The translations under genes were made by a program, and so were the position numbers. The notes under the pieces were generated by a model that worked only from the letters and a program-made list of their open reading frames with translations, was not told the origin of the DNA and did no database searches. Source: Solea solea (taxonomy: Eukaryota; Chordata; Actinopteri; Pleuronectiformes; Soleidae). From it: a stretch of DNA of 64,000 nt. Shown here piece by piece: positions 25,791 through 35,800 of this stretch; position 1 is the first letter of the stretch, and every line of letters starts with the position of its first letter. The stretch lies in the NCBI RefSeq assembly GCF_958295425.1, contig NC_081149.1, positions 26,322,495 to 26,386,494 on the forward strand, read 5' to 3'.

Positions 25791-27295
25791 ACACACTCTC
25801 CCTCCCTCTCTCTCACTCACTCTCCCTCTCTCACTGACTCACTCACACTCTGCCTCTCTCTCTCTCACTCTCAGGCAGCTCTTCAGGAATTGGACGAGTT
25901 GAAACAAATAGTTCCTAAAGAATCTCTCGTGTATTTCCTCATAGGAAAGGTAAGCTGATTCTCTGTGACCTTTGACCTAAGACCTCTCTCCCTCTGATGT
26001 CTGAGCCCCTGGTCAGCTGACTTTCCTCTGTGACTGCTTTGACTCTGCCCCCTCAGGTGTATAAGAAGTTGGGCCAGACTCACCTGGCTCTGATGAACTT
26101 CAGCTGGGCCATGGACCTGGATCCTAAAGGAGCCAACAACCAGATCAAAGAGGCCATCGACAAGAGATACCTGCCCGAGGATGAAGGTGACCCTAGAACA
26201 TAATTACATTTATATTGTGTACTTACAAACATGAAGTGGTTTTTATGGTCAAAAAGGTCCTCGTCGCTACAAACGAGCCGATGTAAATTTTCGGACTGTC
26301 TTGTGATTGGCCAGTTACATGGAAGTGACGTCATTGGCACGTCAGCTCCCAGACCTGCAGCGCCCCCTCTGGAAAGGCAGATGCACCTCTAGCAATGATC
26401 AAAATATTGAGTAATGTCGTAATCCCTTACACATTTGATCTTGAGTCTGAGCCAGAGTCAGAAGACACTGTGACAGTGAAAGACTGCTGCAGGACGCCTG
26501 GAGCTTGGATAACGTTGTGGTTACCGAGATGATAAACACACATGCAAATGAAACACGAGCGTAGCCGGCTAATGCTAAACGACAGAACAAGCACACAAAG
26601 ACAGTTATATACGTATTGTCGGCACTGCTCCTTCCTTTAGGTGAAGCTTGGTGCTGTGTCCTGCTTTATATTGAAGAAGAAGAAGAAGAACTACTCTCGT
26701 TGTAGCTGCTGAGCGTATCGGTTGTACGGAGCTCAGCAGCTACAACCAGAGTAGTTCTTCTTCTTTTACGGTTGAAAGTACGTCACCGGATGTGCCCGGA
26801 CTAGGAGGCACTGCTGTTTAGAGGAGAGGTGAAATTCACCAGTGACGTAACTTGTCAACGGAAGTGCCGTTCTGCTTCGTAGAGCTCAGGAAAACAATCA
26901 AACCCTGCGCTCTCAGCAGTGGCTGAACTGATTGTTGACTTTTAGAACTTCATAAACGAGGTAATGACGCAGATACACACAAAAACTTCAGGCTCTGCCT
27001 CCACAGGTCTACTGCTGTTGCCTAGCAACAAAACCACAGCTGGCCTGTTGCAGTAAAAATCTTATCACGTAATGTAAAGACTATGTGGACTAAACATGTG
27101 CATGCAGTAACTGGATTTGACCACAGAGCCAGTAGATTTTATCACTTAATCTGACCTCACTCTCTCTCACACTTGTCTGTCTGTTTGTCTGTGGGCGGGT
27201 CAGCGGTGGAGTTGGACGACAGTCAGGACAGCAGCATCATGACGGACGCTGACGACACGCAGCTCCACACAGCAGAGAGTGATGAAGTACTTTAG
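8488..27295 (+). CDS. cdc27: Cell division cycle protein 27 / anaphase-promoting complex subunit 3 (20 coding exons)
   Basis: CDC27/APC3 is a TPR scaffold of the APC/C ubiquitin ligase in the nucleus that binds co-activators. Exons: 8488-8514, 12573-12648, 15293-15440, 15693-15818, 15916-16013, 16124-16266, 18828-19048, 19573-19672, 19779-19888, 19966-20065, 20146-20326, 20427-20599, 20694-20846, 20918-20998, 21123-21250, 24156-24273, 25235-25363, 25875-25949, 26057-26186, 27204-27295. All junctions are GT-AG and in phase; the total is 2409 nt, 802 aa, close to the roughly 825-aa human protein. It starts MTVLQEPVQ and ends in [14 protein letters not shown] plus VL. N-terminal TPRs span exons 2-5, a Ser/Thr-rich low-complexity middle (exons 6-11) includes [15 protein letters not shown], and C-terminal TPRs span exons 12-19 ([37 protein letters not shown]). 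The exon 6 and exon 12 acceptors are the least certain. Intron 15 is a 2.9-kb minisatellite. The gene converges with properdin. Confidence 0.96.
10083..10991 (+). mobile_element. Short hAT element with exact 8-bp target duplication
   Basis: The ends are TAGGGCTGAACGATAT and its reverse complement. They are flanked by ATCTCCTT on both sides (10075-10082 and 10992-10999), the 8-bp duplication expected of hAT. The 909-bp element holds one intact ORF with a BED finger and no transposase core, so it cannot move by itself. Confidence 0.85.
10401..10805 (+). CDS. BED zinc-finger protein, hAT transposase N-terminus only
   Basis: The 134-residue ORF begins [10 protein letters not shown]. It contains an aromatic SIIWRYFGF, then CRSC (Cys-x2-Cys) and HHLKQHH, which is the BED-finger DNA-binding pattern of hAT transposases and ZBED proteins. 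It ends within the element after a Ser/Thr-rich stretch, where a full transposase would continue for several hundred residues. The frame is uninterrupted. It may be a relic or a truncated DNA-binding protein that could compete for transposon ends; nothing in the sequence shows that it is expressed. It lies in CDC27 intron 1 on the sense strand. Confidence 0.6.
   Translation: MSAEDNAAGGDFVPKHKSFSIIWRYFGFKKDDVNQSEVLCRSCLANIATKQGSTTNMFHHLKQHHRVLHEECITMGETPGTSQSSQKKPKQSVFTDAFSSVTPYESTSTGHKDVTEAITSDFAKDMVPVYTVSQ
12005..12180 (+). repeat. Dispersed repeat, also present at 24.41 kb
   Basis: The phrases AATCCTTTATCAGTCCTGCA and TCCTCTACTAGAA occur both here and at 24412-24510, with divergence. This is a dispersed fish repeat; I do not know its class. 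Confidence 0.55.
12649..12690 (+). repeat. (GT)n microsatellite at the CDC27 exon 2 donor
   Basis: A GT/GC dinucleotide run begins within a few bases of the donor after exon 2. Similar GT or CA runs abut CDC27 exons 11, 12, 13 and 17. Confidence 0.85.
13351..14354. repeat. Large inverted repeat (about 330-bp arms, 340-bp spacer)
   Basis: The left arm 13351-13680 is matched in reverse complement by 14024-14354 with few differences; for example CGTCCTCCATGACCGGAGCA at 13525 is mirrored near 14160-14180. The spacer is built of shorter GC-rich repeats around GATCAGCGGTGGCG and its complement. The structure would form a large cruciform or RNA hairpin. Confidence 0.8.
14248..14501 (-). pseudogene. 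THAP zinc-finger relic
   Basis: One minus-strand frame reads DKCAVGGC and an overlapping frame reads [11 protein letters not shown], the first Cys pair and the Cys-x2-His part of a C2CH THAP finger. They are in different frames, so the finger is broken. The setting inside a TTAA element fits a Kolobok-type transposase origin. Confidence 0.5.
14866..15212. mobile_element. Candidate small non-autonomous hAT-like element
   Basis: The ends AAGGCTGAAGG and, reversed, AGTAGGGCTAACA are imperfectly inverted and resemble hAT ends elsewhere in the window. A short TTAGGG run lies inside at about 15007-15031. No target duplication is clear. Confidence 0.3.
15452..15668 (+). repeat. Minisatellite filling CDC27 intron 3
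   Basis: About ten copies of a roughly 22-bp unit (core ATACGCCAACACACGCCAC) make up nearly the whole 252-bp intron between exons 3 and 4. Confidence 0.9.
16738..17722 (+). repeat. Minisatellite, about 29-bp unit
   Basis: About 34 variable copies of a unit close to CATGTGACCTTATGACCTCA plus TTCATCATT run through the middle of CDC27 intron 6. Units vary at CTT/CGT/CTG and at ATT/AGT. Confidence 0.9.
17779..18319 (+). mobile_element. Deleted Tc1/mariner element
   Basis: The ends CACTGCCTGGCCAAAAAA and its inverse bound 541 bp. The right end is followed by TA; the left TA is lost in a CA repeat. Inside, 17963-18175 encodes [20 protein letters not shown] and [16 protein letters not shown], the C-terminal part of a DD34E Tc1 transposase including the second Asp and the Glu. 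The N-terminal half is missing. Confidence 0.88.
21251..24155 (+). other. CDC27 intron 15, almost entirely minisatellite
   Basis: The donor is GTATGG after exon 15 and the acceptor is TTTAG before exon 16. Both ends resemble the repeat unit that fills the intron. No other gene is present. Confidence 0.9.
21320..24155 (+). repeat. 37-bp minisatellite whose unit resembles a complete 3' splice site
   Basis: About 75 units follow the pattern CTATGCTAACAGTTATG then TTTTCTTTGTTTGTGTTTAG. Each carries a branch-point-like CTAAC, a T-rich tract and a terminal TTTAG about 28 nt later. The last unit supplies the real exon 16 acceptor. A block is duplicated at an offset of 883 bp (TTTAGCAATCCTAACAG at 21381 and 22264). 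Some units begin GTATG, so they look like a mini-intron from GT to AG. Confidence 0.93.
24357..24510 (+). repeat. (AAATT)n tract followed by dispersed repeat
   Basis: About eleven pentamers of AAATT precede a diverged copy of the repeat seen at 12.0 kb. Confidence 0.85.
25475..25873 (+). repeat. (GT)n-(TA)n-(TC)n composite microsatellite in CDC27 intron 17
   Basis: GT and TA dinucleotides (25480-25570) pass into nearly 300 bp of TC/CA-rich repeat that runs into the exon 18 acceptor and serves as its polypyrimidine tract. Confidence 0.9.
26187..27203 (+). other. CDC27 last intron
   Basis: A 1-kb intron. It holds an inverted repeat: left arm about 26682-26714, right arm 26731-26763, 33-bp stem with one mismatch and a 16-nt loop. 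A pol II hairpin or a fossil of a palindromic element are both possible. Nothing else is recognised. Confidence 0.6.
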
Positions 27296-27497
27296 CCACA
27301 CCCATCTTGCTCAAGCCAAGCCCCGCCTCATGTTGTTTGGTTGGAGGACTGCTGTTGCTAGGCAACACTCTGAGACAGTCAGTTAACCTCCCCACCCCTT
27401 ATCCTTTTAAAGAGACTGCTGCCTCCCTGAAGCCCGCCTTCTCTTCCTCTGACATTACTTTTTTTTTAAATTTTCTTTTATCATCATAATGGAAATG

Positions 27498-27503
27498 AAT
27501 AAA
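27498..27503 (+). terminator. CDC27 polyadenylation signal AATAAA
   Basis: The hexamer lies about 200 bp after the CDC27 stop codon on the sense strand. It is the first AATAAA after the stop. Confidence 0.6.
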
Positions 27504-27891
27504 CATATGTAAACCCCGCCCCTAGCATCTGTGTACTTCCTGTTTACAGCAGTCAATCAGAGGAGTAGTGACAGACTCGGTCAGTACGGAAGCCCAGAGA
27601 GCTCAAAACAGCAAACATGCATGTGTGTGTGAGTGAGTGAGTGAGTTTCTGAAAAACAGTTTGACACCAAAGCTGAATTTTAAAAATATGTGATTGACCA
27701 ATCAGGATCAATCAATTAAAGGACAGGAGTACAAGAGTAAATGTATACTGTTACATGATGTTACTACACACAGGCTGGAACATGACCTTCACAATAAAAG
27801 CCCCCAACAGGACCACACATCAACACAAGCAGGAAGTGGCCAATTAAAGGGGCGTGGTCATAATGATGATGTAACTTTTTGCACTGATTCA

Positions 27892-30800
27892 TCAGTGGGT
27901 GGGACATGGCGGGACATTGACACATGGCTGGATCTCAAACTTTGCCTCGCCGTCTGGTAGCGAGCCGCAGTCGGCACGCGGAATCCCGAAGAACGTAGCT
28001 TTCTCTTTGAGACGACTGAGGAGAGGTCTGAAACACAACGACACACACGCTGTCACTCACTCACAGCAGCAGGGGGCACTCTTGGCACAGTCACTACACT
28101 TTTACAACTGACCTGTAGTCACTGAAATCAGGGTCACAGATTCTTCTCCTGAAGCGTTTGGAGTTTCCTCCACAGGCAGGGGTACACAAACTCCACTGAT
28201 CCCACGTGTCCCAGCTGCCCTTCACTGCAACACAACACACACAATCACTGCAGTACAACACACACAATCACTGCAACACAACAAGTGTGTGTGACTGTGT
28301 CTGTCAAGGTCAAATTTATTTATAAAACACATTTACAACAACCATCGCTGTACACCGGCAATAAAAAATGTCAGCAAAGTTAAAATAAATAGTTAAATTA
28401 CAAACAATTACAATAACCACCAAATAAAATCCTGCTCAGATTGTGCTGAAGGCCCTTGTAAACAAATGGGTCTTCAAAAAAGATTTAAAAACATTCAAAG
28501 ACTGAGCTGTTTTAACGCTAAAGGGAAGACTGTTCCAAAGTGTGGGCGCCGCAACAGCAAAAGCACGGTCACCCCTCGTTTTCATCTGTGATCTCGGTAC
28601 AACTGGCAACATTTAATTTGCCGACCTCGTTGTCCTCTTTGGGACATGAACAGACAGAAGCTCTGACGGGTAAGGAGCCATCCCATTTAGACATTTAAAA
28701 ACCATCAATAGGACCTTAAAATGAATCCTGTAGCTCTCCCTCTCTCTGTGTTTGTCTCTCTCTCTCTCTCTGTGAGTGTCTGTGTGTGTGTCTCTTTGTG
28801 TCTCTCACCGTAACAGCTGCTGACATCATAACAGACCCTGGTCTCTGTCAGAGATCCTCCGATGCAGATCGATCCATTATGATCCTGATGTCGACACTCG
28901 CGCTCTCGTTTCTGACTTCCGCCAATCTGCTTACAGCGAATGTCCCGCCCACCAAACGGGTAAAGACACTGGTTCCATGGCGACCACGGAGACCACGCCC
29001 CATCCACTGAGACAACAACAATCACAAATCATCTTCACAGAAAAGTCAATCATGCGTCACCTGAGCTACCATAGCTTGCGCGTTGACCTCTGACCCTCGC
29101 CACAGCCACACCCACAGCTGATTGGTGTCATACATACCTGGACAGTAGACGTGGGTGGAACAGGTTCTGGTTCGACGTCCCTCTCCAGGACACGGCTGGC
29201 CGCCATGTTGAGAAGCAGGACTGTCACATGACCTGACTGACACCTCGAGTCCCACCCCACAGGTGACTGGACATGAAGTGAAGGGAGACCAGGACGTCCA
29301 TCCTCCGTCCACTGAGAAATGACAGTGAGTTGTTGTTGTTGTCAACACTTGATGATGACGTCACCTGGGAGTCATATGGCTAGTCCTGTTTTTAAAAAAG
29401 GGGGGGGCACTGTTTGCTTACCTGGGCAGGGAGGCATGTCACTGCAGTCCTCTATGTGTCTGTCATCACCATGGCAACCTCTGCCAGGAGGGCTAGATGA
29501 GGGGGCGGGGTTAGAACACGAGCGGGAGCGAGTCCTGACGGGAGGCCGTCCTTCCACGACACAGGAACCAGAGCAATCGCCCCAGCTGGACCAACCGGAC
29601 CAGAACCCGTCCACTGTTAGAGACATTAGAGTGAACGAGTGAGTGAGGGAACGAGTGACTGACCAACTGGACCAGAACCCGTCCACTGTTAGAGACATGA
29701 GAATGAGTCAGTGGGCTAGTGACTGACCAACCGGACCAGAACCCGTCCACTGTTAGAGACATGAGAGTGAGTGAGTGAGCTAGTGACTGACCAACCGGAC
29801 CAGAACCCGTCCACTGTTAGAGACATGAGAGTGAGTGAGTGAGCTAGTGACTGACCAACCGGACCAGAACCCGTCCACTGTTAGAGACATGAGAGTGAGT
29901 GAGCTGACAGAGTGACTGACCAACCGGACCAGAACCCGTCCACTGTTAGAGACATGAGAATGAGTCAGTGGGCTAGTGACTGACCAACCAGACCAAAACC
30001 CGTCCACTGTTAGAGACATGAGAGTGAGTGAGTGAGCTAGTGACTGACCAATCGTACCAGAACCCGTCCACTGTTAGAGACATGAGAGTGAGTGAGTGAG
30101 CTAGTGACTGACCAACCGGACCAGAACCCGTCCACTGTTAGAGACATGAGAGTGAGTGAGCTGACAGAGTGACTGACCAACCGGACCAGAACCCGTCCAC
30201 TGTTAGAGACATGAGAATGAGTCAGTGGGCTAGTGACTGACCAACCAGACCAGAACCCGTACACTGTTAGAGACATGAGAGTGAGTGAGTGAGCTAGTGA
30301 CTGACCAACCGGACCAGAACCCGTCCACTGTTAGAGACATGAGAGTGAGTGAGCTGACCGAGTGACTGACCAACCCTAACCCTCACCTCTGACAAATGTC
30401 GCTGCCAAACTATAAATCTTCAAACACAAACCACATGTTTGAATTCTAAATGAATTTCTCGCCTCAAATGATCTTAAAACTTTGTTCCGGGACACAGAAA
30501 AATATAAAAATATATTTCAGGTTTATATTTGTATTATCTGCTGCTATGTTCCGCCCAAATGCATAGTGGGATACATGGCTTTCCCAAGTACGCTTAAGTC
30601 ACCACCCGATGCACACTTGGTAAAACGGGCGGCACCAGAACACTTTGAGAACCGTACTCGCTGCTCACGGCCTGGAGAACTAGAACAGAATTTGGACTGA
30701 GACTGATGACGTTTTCACAAGTACGGGAGTAAGCAAGTACGGACAAGTGCGGACTAGTACGCACAAGTATGGGCAAGTACGGACAGTATGGATATTGAGA

Positions 30801-31900
30801 AATGGCCAGTGACTGACTGAGTGAGTGAGTGAGTGACTGACTGAATGAGTGAGCGAGTTACCTGGACAACGACTGTGACACACATTGGTCTGCGCATTTG
30901 TTCCGTCACAGAATTTCCCTCCATATTTTGGGGCGGGTTGATCACATTTCCTGATTAACGTCTGAAGCCCCTCCCCACAGGAGGCGGAGCATTGACCAGA
31001 CAGAGACCACGCCCCCCAGCTGCCGTGCACTGCAGAGACAGGTGAGAGACAGGTCAGAGACAGGTGAGGAAGTGTTGGACAAGTGTGTCTCTTCCTGAAT
31101 GTGTCTTTGTCTCACCTGGACAGTTCGGCAGTTCACTGCACTCTTTCACCTGGGAACTGTCTCCATGGCAACCACTACCAGGTGGGACTGTATCATCGGA
31201 GGGGGCGGGGTTAGAGCATGAACGATGTCGCACTTTTGAGGGAACATAATCACTCTGATCGTCAACACATGAACCAGAACACTGAGACCAAGTGGACCAA
31301 GACGACCAACCACCATGGACTGAGAGACAGACAGAGAAAAGACAGACAGGTTACTGTAAGAGAAAGACAGACAGACAGACAGGTGTGAACAGACAGACAG
31401 GTTGTACCTGGACAGGTGTGTGTTGGACACGCCTCTCTCTCCTCTGAAGGACCAGTGCAGGACAAGCTACACTCAGGAGGACTGGAGCAAACTCTGTCTC
31501 TGCTTCTGACTCCGCCCTCACCACAGGTCACTGAGCATGAAGACCACCCACTCCACAAGCTCCAACTCTTTACTGTGCAGCCAATCACAAATGTAGTTAT
31601 GCTAGGCTGTGTGTGTGTGTGTGCGCGTGTGTGTGTGCGTGCGTGTACCATCACAGCAGGTTCCTGTACAGGCTTGTGTTTGTAGATTCTCTGCAGGATT
31701 GTCACACTCTGATCCGCCGATGCCAAAACATTTCCTGCTTCTCTGTGTCACTCCATCTCCACAAACAACGTTACACTGTGACCATGACGACCAGAGAGAC
31801 CACACTGGAGGACTGAGCATGCACACGCACACATCAATGTTGTGTTTACATTGAAATATAATATATAAATACTACTTTATTCCTGTGTGCGTGCGTGTGT

Positions 31901-31931
<31 letters not shown>

Positions 31932-32887
31932 CGCGTGTCACTGACCCACAGGACTGGCACTCTTTGTGTGTTTCCTTGTAACCATAATGAGGATTCTGAC
32001 AGCAGTCATCTTCATCCACTTCACCAAGCTCTTCACCACACTGACCTGAGGAAGGATCAAAATGTGCAAAACACTGCACACACTCTACACAAACACACAC
32101 ACACACGCACACACAGATAACTCAGTGTAAACAGAGTGTGTGTGTGTGTTCAATGTAACATAATTCATGATTTCAACACAGTGGAAAGTCACAAATGACA
32201 CAACCTTTAAAATATTAACATTTGCTGAGTTTACTTTGCACTTTATCTGACCTGAACACACAAACACACACACACACAGAGACACTGCACACACGCACAC
32301 ACAGACAGACACACACACAGAGACACTGCACACACTGGTGAGTGAAATGTCTTCTGCTTAAACATTTTGTTATTCAACACTCCAGTCATTTCTTTTTTTG
32401 CACTTTTTCATGCTGTAAGTGAACAAAAACATATTTCTGCTGGTTTTTGTCTTGTATGGATGTAAATGGGTTACATCCATAACCCTAACCCTGTGGAATT
32501 CCCAACTTTCTGATTCCACATTTCAAGCTATTTAAAAATCTGCAGTAGGAGCTTAAACTCATGGAACAACATGTGGACGTTAGCTGTGCAAAGACAAAAG
32601 AGGTTGAGTGAAAAGATGCCTCCACGTTCTCTAGTTCAGCACAGTTCGGCACCATCTGTGAGATTTCTCAGGTACCAAATTATTAAACCATTGAATTTTA
32701 AAACCAAACAAAATGATTATATTTGTCTCTAACGTGAATAGATTTTCTGAAAATTGCAGACATAATAAAAAAATTGCAAGAATAACAGGCCTTAAAGTTT
32801 TAAGATCATTTGAGGCGAGACACACACACACTGACCTGAACTCTCCACAAACAGAAGCAGTAAAATCAGCTGATACAGAACGTCCAT
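27892..32887 (-). CDS. cfp: Properdin (complement factor P), 11 coding exons, eight TSRs
   Basis: Properdin stabilises the alternative-pathway C3 convertase as a secreted oligomer. Exons on the minus strand: 32887-32836, 32084-31946, 31812-31649, 31572-31408, 31319-31116, 31029-30862, 29613-29422, 29311-29138, 29006-28809, 28224-28113, 28027-27892. All are GT-AG and in phase; total 1704 nt, 567 aa (human 469). Exon 1 encodes a signal peptide, [18 protein letters not shown]. Exon 2 is the Cys-rich N-terminal TB-type domain ([15 protein letters not shown]). Exons 3-9 each encode one thrombospondin type 1 repeat with WSxW motifs. Exons 10-11 encode the last repeat, with FFGIPRADC and [11 protein letters not shown] matching the human properdin C-terminus. 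Exons 5-6 and 7-8 look like a duplicated TSR3-TSR4 pair. Intron 6 holds a minisatellite made from the exon 7 acceptor. The gene is convergent with CDC27. Confidence 0.93.
28310..28740 (-). mobile_element. L2/CR1-type LINE 3' fragment in properdin intron 9
   Basis: Read on the minus strand, the piece encodes [18 protein letters not shown] and, after a break, [20 protein letters not shown] and [13 protein letters not shown]. This is the conserved C-terminal tail of L2/CR1-like ORF2 proteins. It is a different subfamily from the LINE at 1.5-5.7 kb. Confidence 0.8.
29610..30395 (-). repeat. 64-bp minisatellite duplicating the properdin exon 7 splice acceptor
   Basis: On the minus strand each of about 12 units contains TCTCTAACAG and then TGGACGGGTTCTGGTCCGGT, the acceptor and first bases of exon 7 (VDGFWSG). 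All but the genuine copy at 29613 then continue TGGTCAGTCACT, so a GTCAGT donor-like site lies 22 nt after the AG. Period is about 64 bp. Confidence 0.92.
30412..30790. repeat. Dispersed repeat, also at 35445-35800
   Basis: The phrases ACCACATGTTTGAATTCTAA, TTATCTGCTGCTATG and AGTACGCTTAAGTCACC occur in the same order here and at 35.45-35.80 kb. Both end in an AGTACG-rich stretch. It is a dispersed family of unknown class. Confidence 0.7.
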
Positions 32888-33627
32888 GTTCTCTGATCTC
32901 AGTGAAGAGAAACACAGGAGTCTGCTTATGTTTTTCAAGCCCCTCCCCCTGCCCACTGTGTCTGTGTGTGTGGGTGTGTGTGCGTGTGGTCAGACTATTG
33001 AACTTTACAGGAATTGACAAACTTGTTTTTATTACATCCAGGTTTACACACGATCCTCAGGACTGCATTCGCTTCTAGTCATTTATCTAAAAAATTATTA
33101 GATTAATACAGTGTCTTCCTAGAATTGTAAACACTGAAATGTTGTGTGTTCAGTTGAGAGCATTCAACTAAATAAATGGTTTAAGTATTGTCACATGTAT
33201 GTTTGTTTGTAATGAGTTAATACAACTTAAATGGTTTCCTCAAATGAAGTAATTAGCCATGACAAAGTTTGAAGTTGTCAGAACTAGAATGTAATAATTT
33301 GATTTAGTAGAAAAAAAAGAGTAAATTCAACTTAAGTATTAACATTTGTATAAAGAAGATCATTTAAGTTCAGATAAATGCTGCATATAAGTGTCACATA
33401 CTTACTAGTTTTGATTAACTGAATGGAATTAGTACAATGAACTTCACCCGTTACTTTAACAATACATACTTGAGTTACTAGTTTTTAAATCTAATACTTT
33501 GTATGCTTAAATGGTTTAAGTTGAACTAACTCATCGGGTTTTAGAGTGCAACTGTGACAGTACTTGCTTACCTGGGAAGTATATACTTGAGAAGTATGCT
33601 GGGAGTATATACTTGCCAAGTACAGGA
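32888..33627. other. Properdin upstream region
   Basis: AT-rich DNA 5' of the properdin start codon. I see no gene and no clear TATA box. A GT run lies near 32960-32985. Confidence 0.4.
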
Positions 33628-34780
33628 GTACACAATTTCAATTTCAATTCAATTTTATTTGTATAGCGCCAAATCATAACATACATTATCTCAGGGCACT
33701 GTACATAGACAACATCAAGGAGAGCAGAGAACCCCAACAGTTCACACAGTGAGCAAACACTAGGCATCAGTGGAGAGAAAAAACTCCCTCTTAACAGGAA
33801 GAAATCTCTGGCAGAACCAGGCTCAGAAATGTGCAGTCATCTGCCTCGACCGGTTGGGGTGAAAGGAAATCGGGGACAGAGGAGAGGTGGAGAGAAAGGA
33901 CAAGAGGGAGATGAGGTAGAGACAGAAGAGAGAGAGGGAGACCAGGAGCAGATACACAACAACTGTATCAAGTTACAAGTTAATACAGTTAATGATATCG
34001 ACTTTTTAATTATAGCACAATAATAATGGTGATGATGTGGGTAGCCTCGAAAACTGGATCTTGGTCCCGCAACCTGCATGATGAGAATACAGAGAGAGAG
34101 AGAGAGAGGGAAGGAAGGAAATACACAAACTAGGGAGAGAAAGAGACAAGGTTAATGACATATAAAAAGTCAAAATCATATCCTGAGTGTGAGAGAGTGA
34201 ATGTGCGTGCACCACAGATAAAAAATCCCCCAGCAGTCTAGTTCTATAGCAGCATAACTAAGAGCTGGTCCAGGTTTCCCTGAACCAGCTCTAACTATAA
34301 GCTTTATCAAAAAGGAAAGTTTTAAGTTTAACTTTAAATACAGAGAGAGTGTCCGCCTCCCGAACTATCATTGGGAGCTGGTTCCACAGGAGAGGAGGAG
34401 CCTGGTAACTGAAGGCTCCGCCTCCCATTCTGCTCTTACAGACTCTGGGAACCACAAGTAAACCTGTATTTTGTGACTTAAGTGGTCTGTTAGGGTGATA
34501 AGTTAAGACTAGGTCTTTCAGGTATGAAGGGGCCTGACCATTAAGTGCTTTGTACGTGAGGAGGAGGATTTTAAATTTAATTCTAAACTGTACAGGGAGC
34601 CAGTGTAGAGAAGCTAACACTGGAGTTATATGGTCTCTCTTTCTAGTTCCTGTCAGAACTCGTGCTGCAGCATTTTGAATTAACTGAAGGGTTCTAACAG
34701 ACTTGTTGGAACATCCTGATAATAAGGAGTTACAGTAATCTAATCTAGATGTAACAAAAGCATGAACTAGTTTGTGGCTG
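33628..34780 (-). mobile_element. 3' part of the 1.5-kb-type LINE, minus strand
   Basis: It matches 4510-5620 in reverse complement. The frame 34620-34291 reads [20 protein letters not shown] through [14 protein letters not shown], intact for 109 codons, followed by the same 3' tail as the plus-strand copy. It is 5'-truncated, as LINEs usually are. Confidence 0.85.
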
Positions 34781-35444
34781 TTTCTTAATACTCAAGTAAG
34801 CAAGTATGTATGTATGTATTGTTCTGCTGTTTGAATCGTGGCTGGCGCCAAGTGCTGCAGCCTCATTACCGTAACATACGGTGTTGATAAATCAACATAT
34901 GAAATACTTTTAATAAATGCATATATATTGTTATTATTTTCACATTTTAAATATTTAACTTCATTTATTAATTAATTTCTATTAAAATATACAATACAAT
35001 GTGGAAAATAGATATATTAGTAGTAGTATACTACTCAAATACTCAAATACTACTATAAATATATAACGTGTACAAATATATACTACTCTAAATATCTAAT
35101 ATTTACATATTATATTTAAATACAGATACAATGACCATGCGACTCTAAAATTAAAAGTTAAAATAAATAAAACATTAATAATATACAAACTTTCAAACTG
35201 TCAAGTCAAAACGTTTCCATTAAAAACAAAATAACACGTCAACAACAAATCTATGGATCACACCGAGAATCTAATGACAGCGACGTCTGAGCCAGCGGAT
35301 CATTTCATCAGGACAGGCCGAGGTAACGCTGCTCTGTGCCGGGCACAGTGAGCGCCGAGCGTCCGTAGAGGCGGAGCTGATCACCTCCGACAAACATTGC
35401 CTATAAACTATTAATTAACTATAAATACGTCATATCTTCATACA
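34781..35444. other. AT-rich stretch with one arm of a distant inverted pair
   Basis: No gene seen. Positions 35252-35400 are matched in reverse complement by 40970-41125 (for example GATCATTTCATCAGGACAGG). The arms are about 5.6 kb apart. Confidence 0.6.
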
Positions 35445-35800
35445 CAAACCACATGTTTGAATTCTAAATGACTAATTTCTCGCCTCAAATGATGTTAAAA
35501 CTTTGTTCCAAAGAAAAATATTTATTTCAGATTTATATTTCTATTATCTGCTGCTATGCTCCGCCGAAATGTATTCTGGGATACATGGCCATCCCAAGTA
35601 CGCTTAAGTCACCTCCGATGCATACTTGGTAAAAATGGGCGGAGCGAGAACACTTCCGGGTTTGAGAACCGTCCTCGCTGTTCGCTTACTTGAGAATTGG
35701 AACAGCACTTGGACTGAGGCTGATGACGTTTTCACTAGTACGGGAGTACGCACAAGTACGCACAAGTACGCACAAGTATGGATATTGATAAACGGCCATG
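35445..35800. repeat. Second copy of the 30.4-kb dispersed repeat
   Basis: Diverged copy of the segment at 30412-30790, with the same order of phrases and the same AGTACG(C)-rich end. Confidence 0.7.

Noticed and set aside
25428..25958. 176-codon Ser/Leu/His-repeat ORF
   Set aside because: Reading of the GT/TA/TC microsatellite running into CDC27 exon 18.
26350..26364. Second CTCF-like motif (reverse complement of AGCGCCCCCTCTGG)
   Set aside because: One base short of the consensus spacing.
29610..30395. Tandem TSR-coding exons
   Set aside because: Each unit carries only the first 22 nt of exon 7; no unit encodes a complete thrombospondin repeat.
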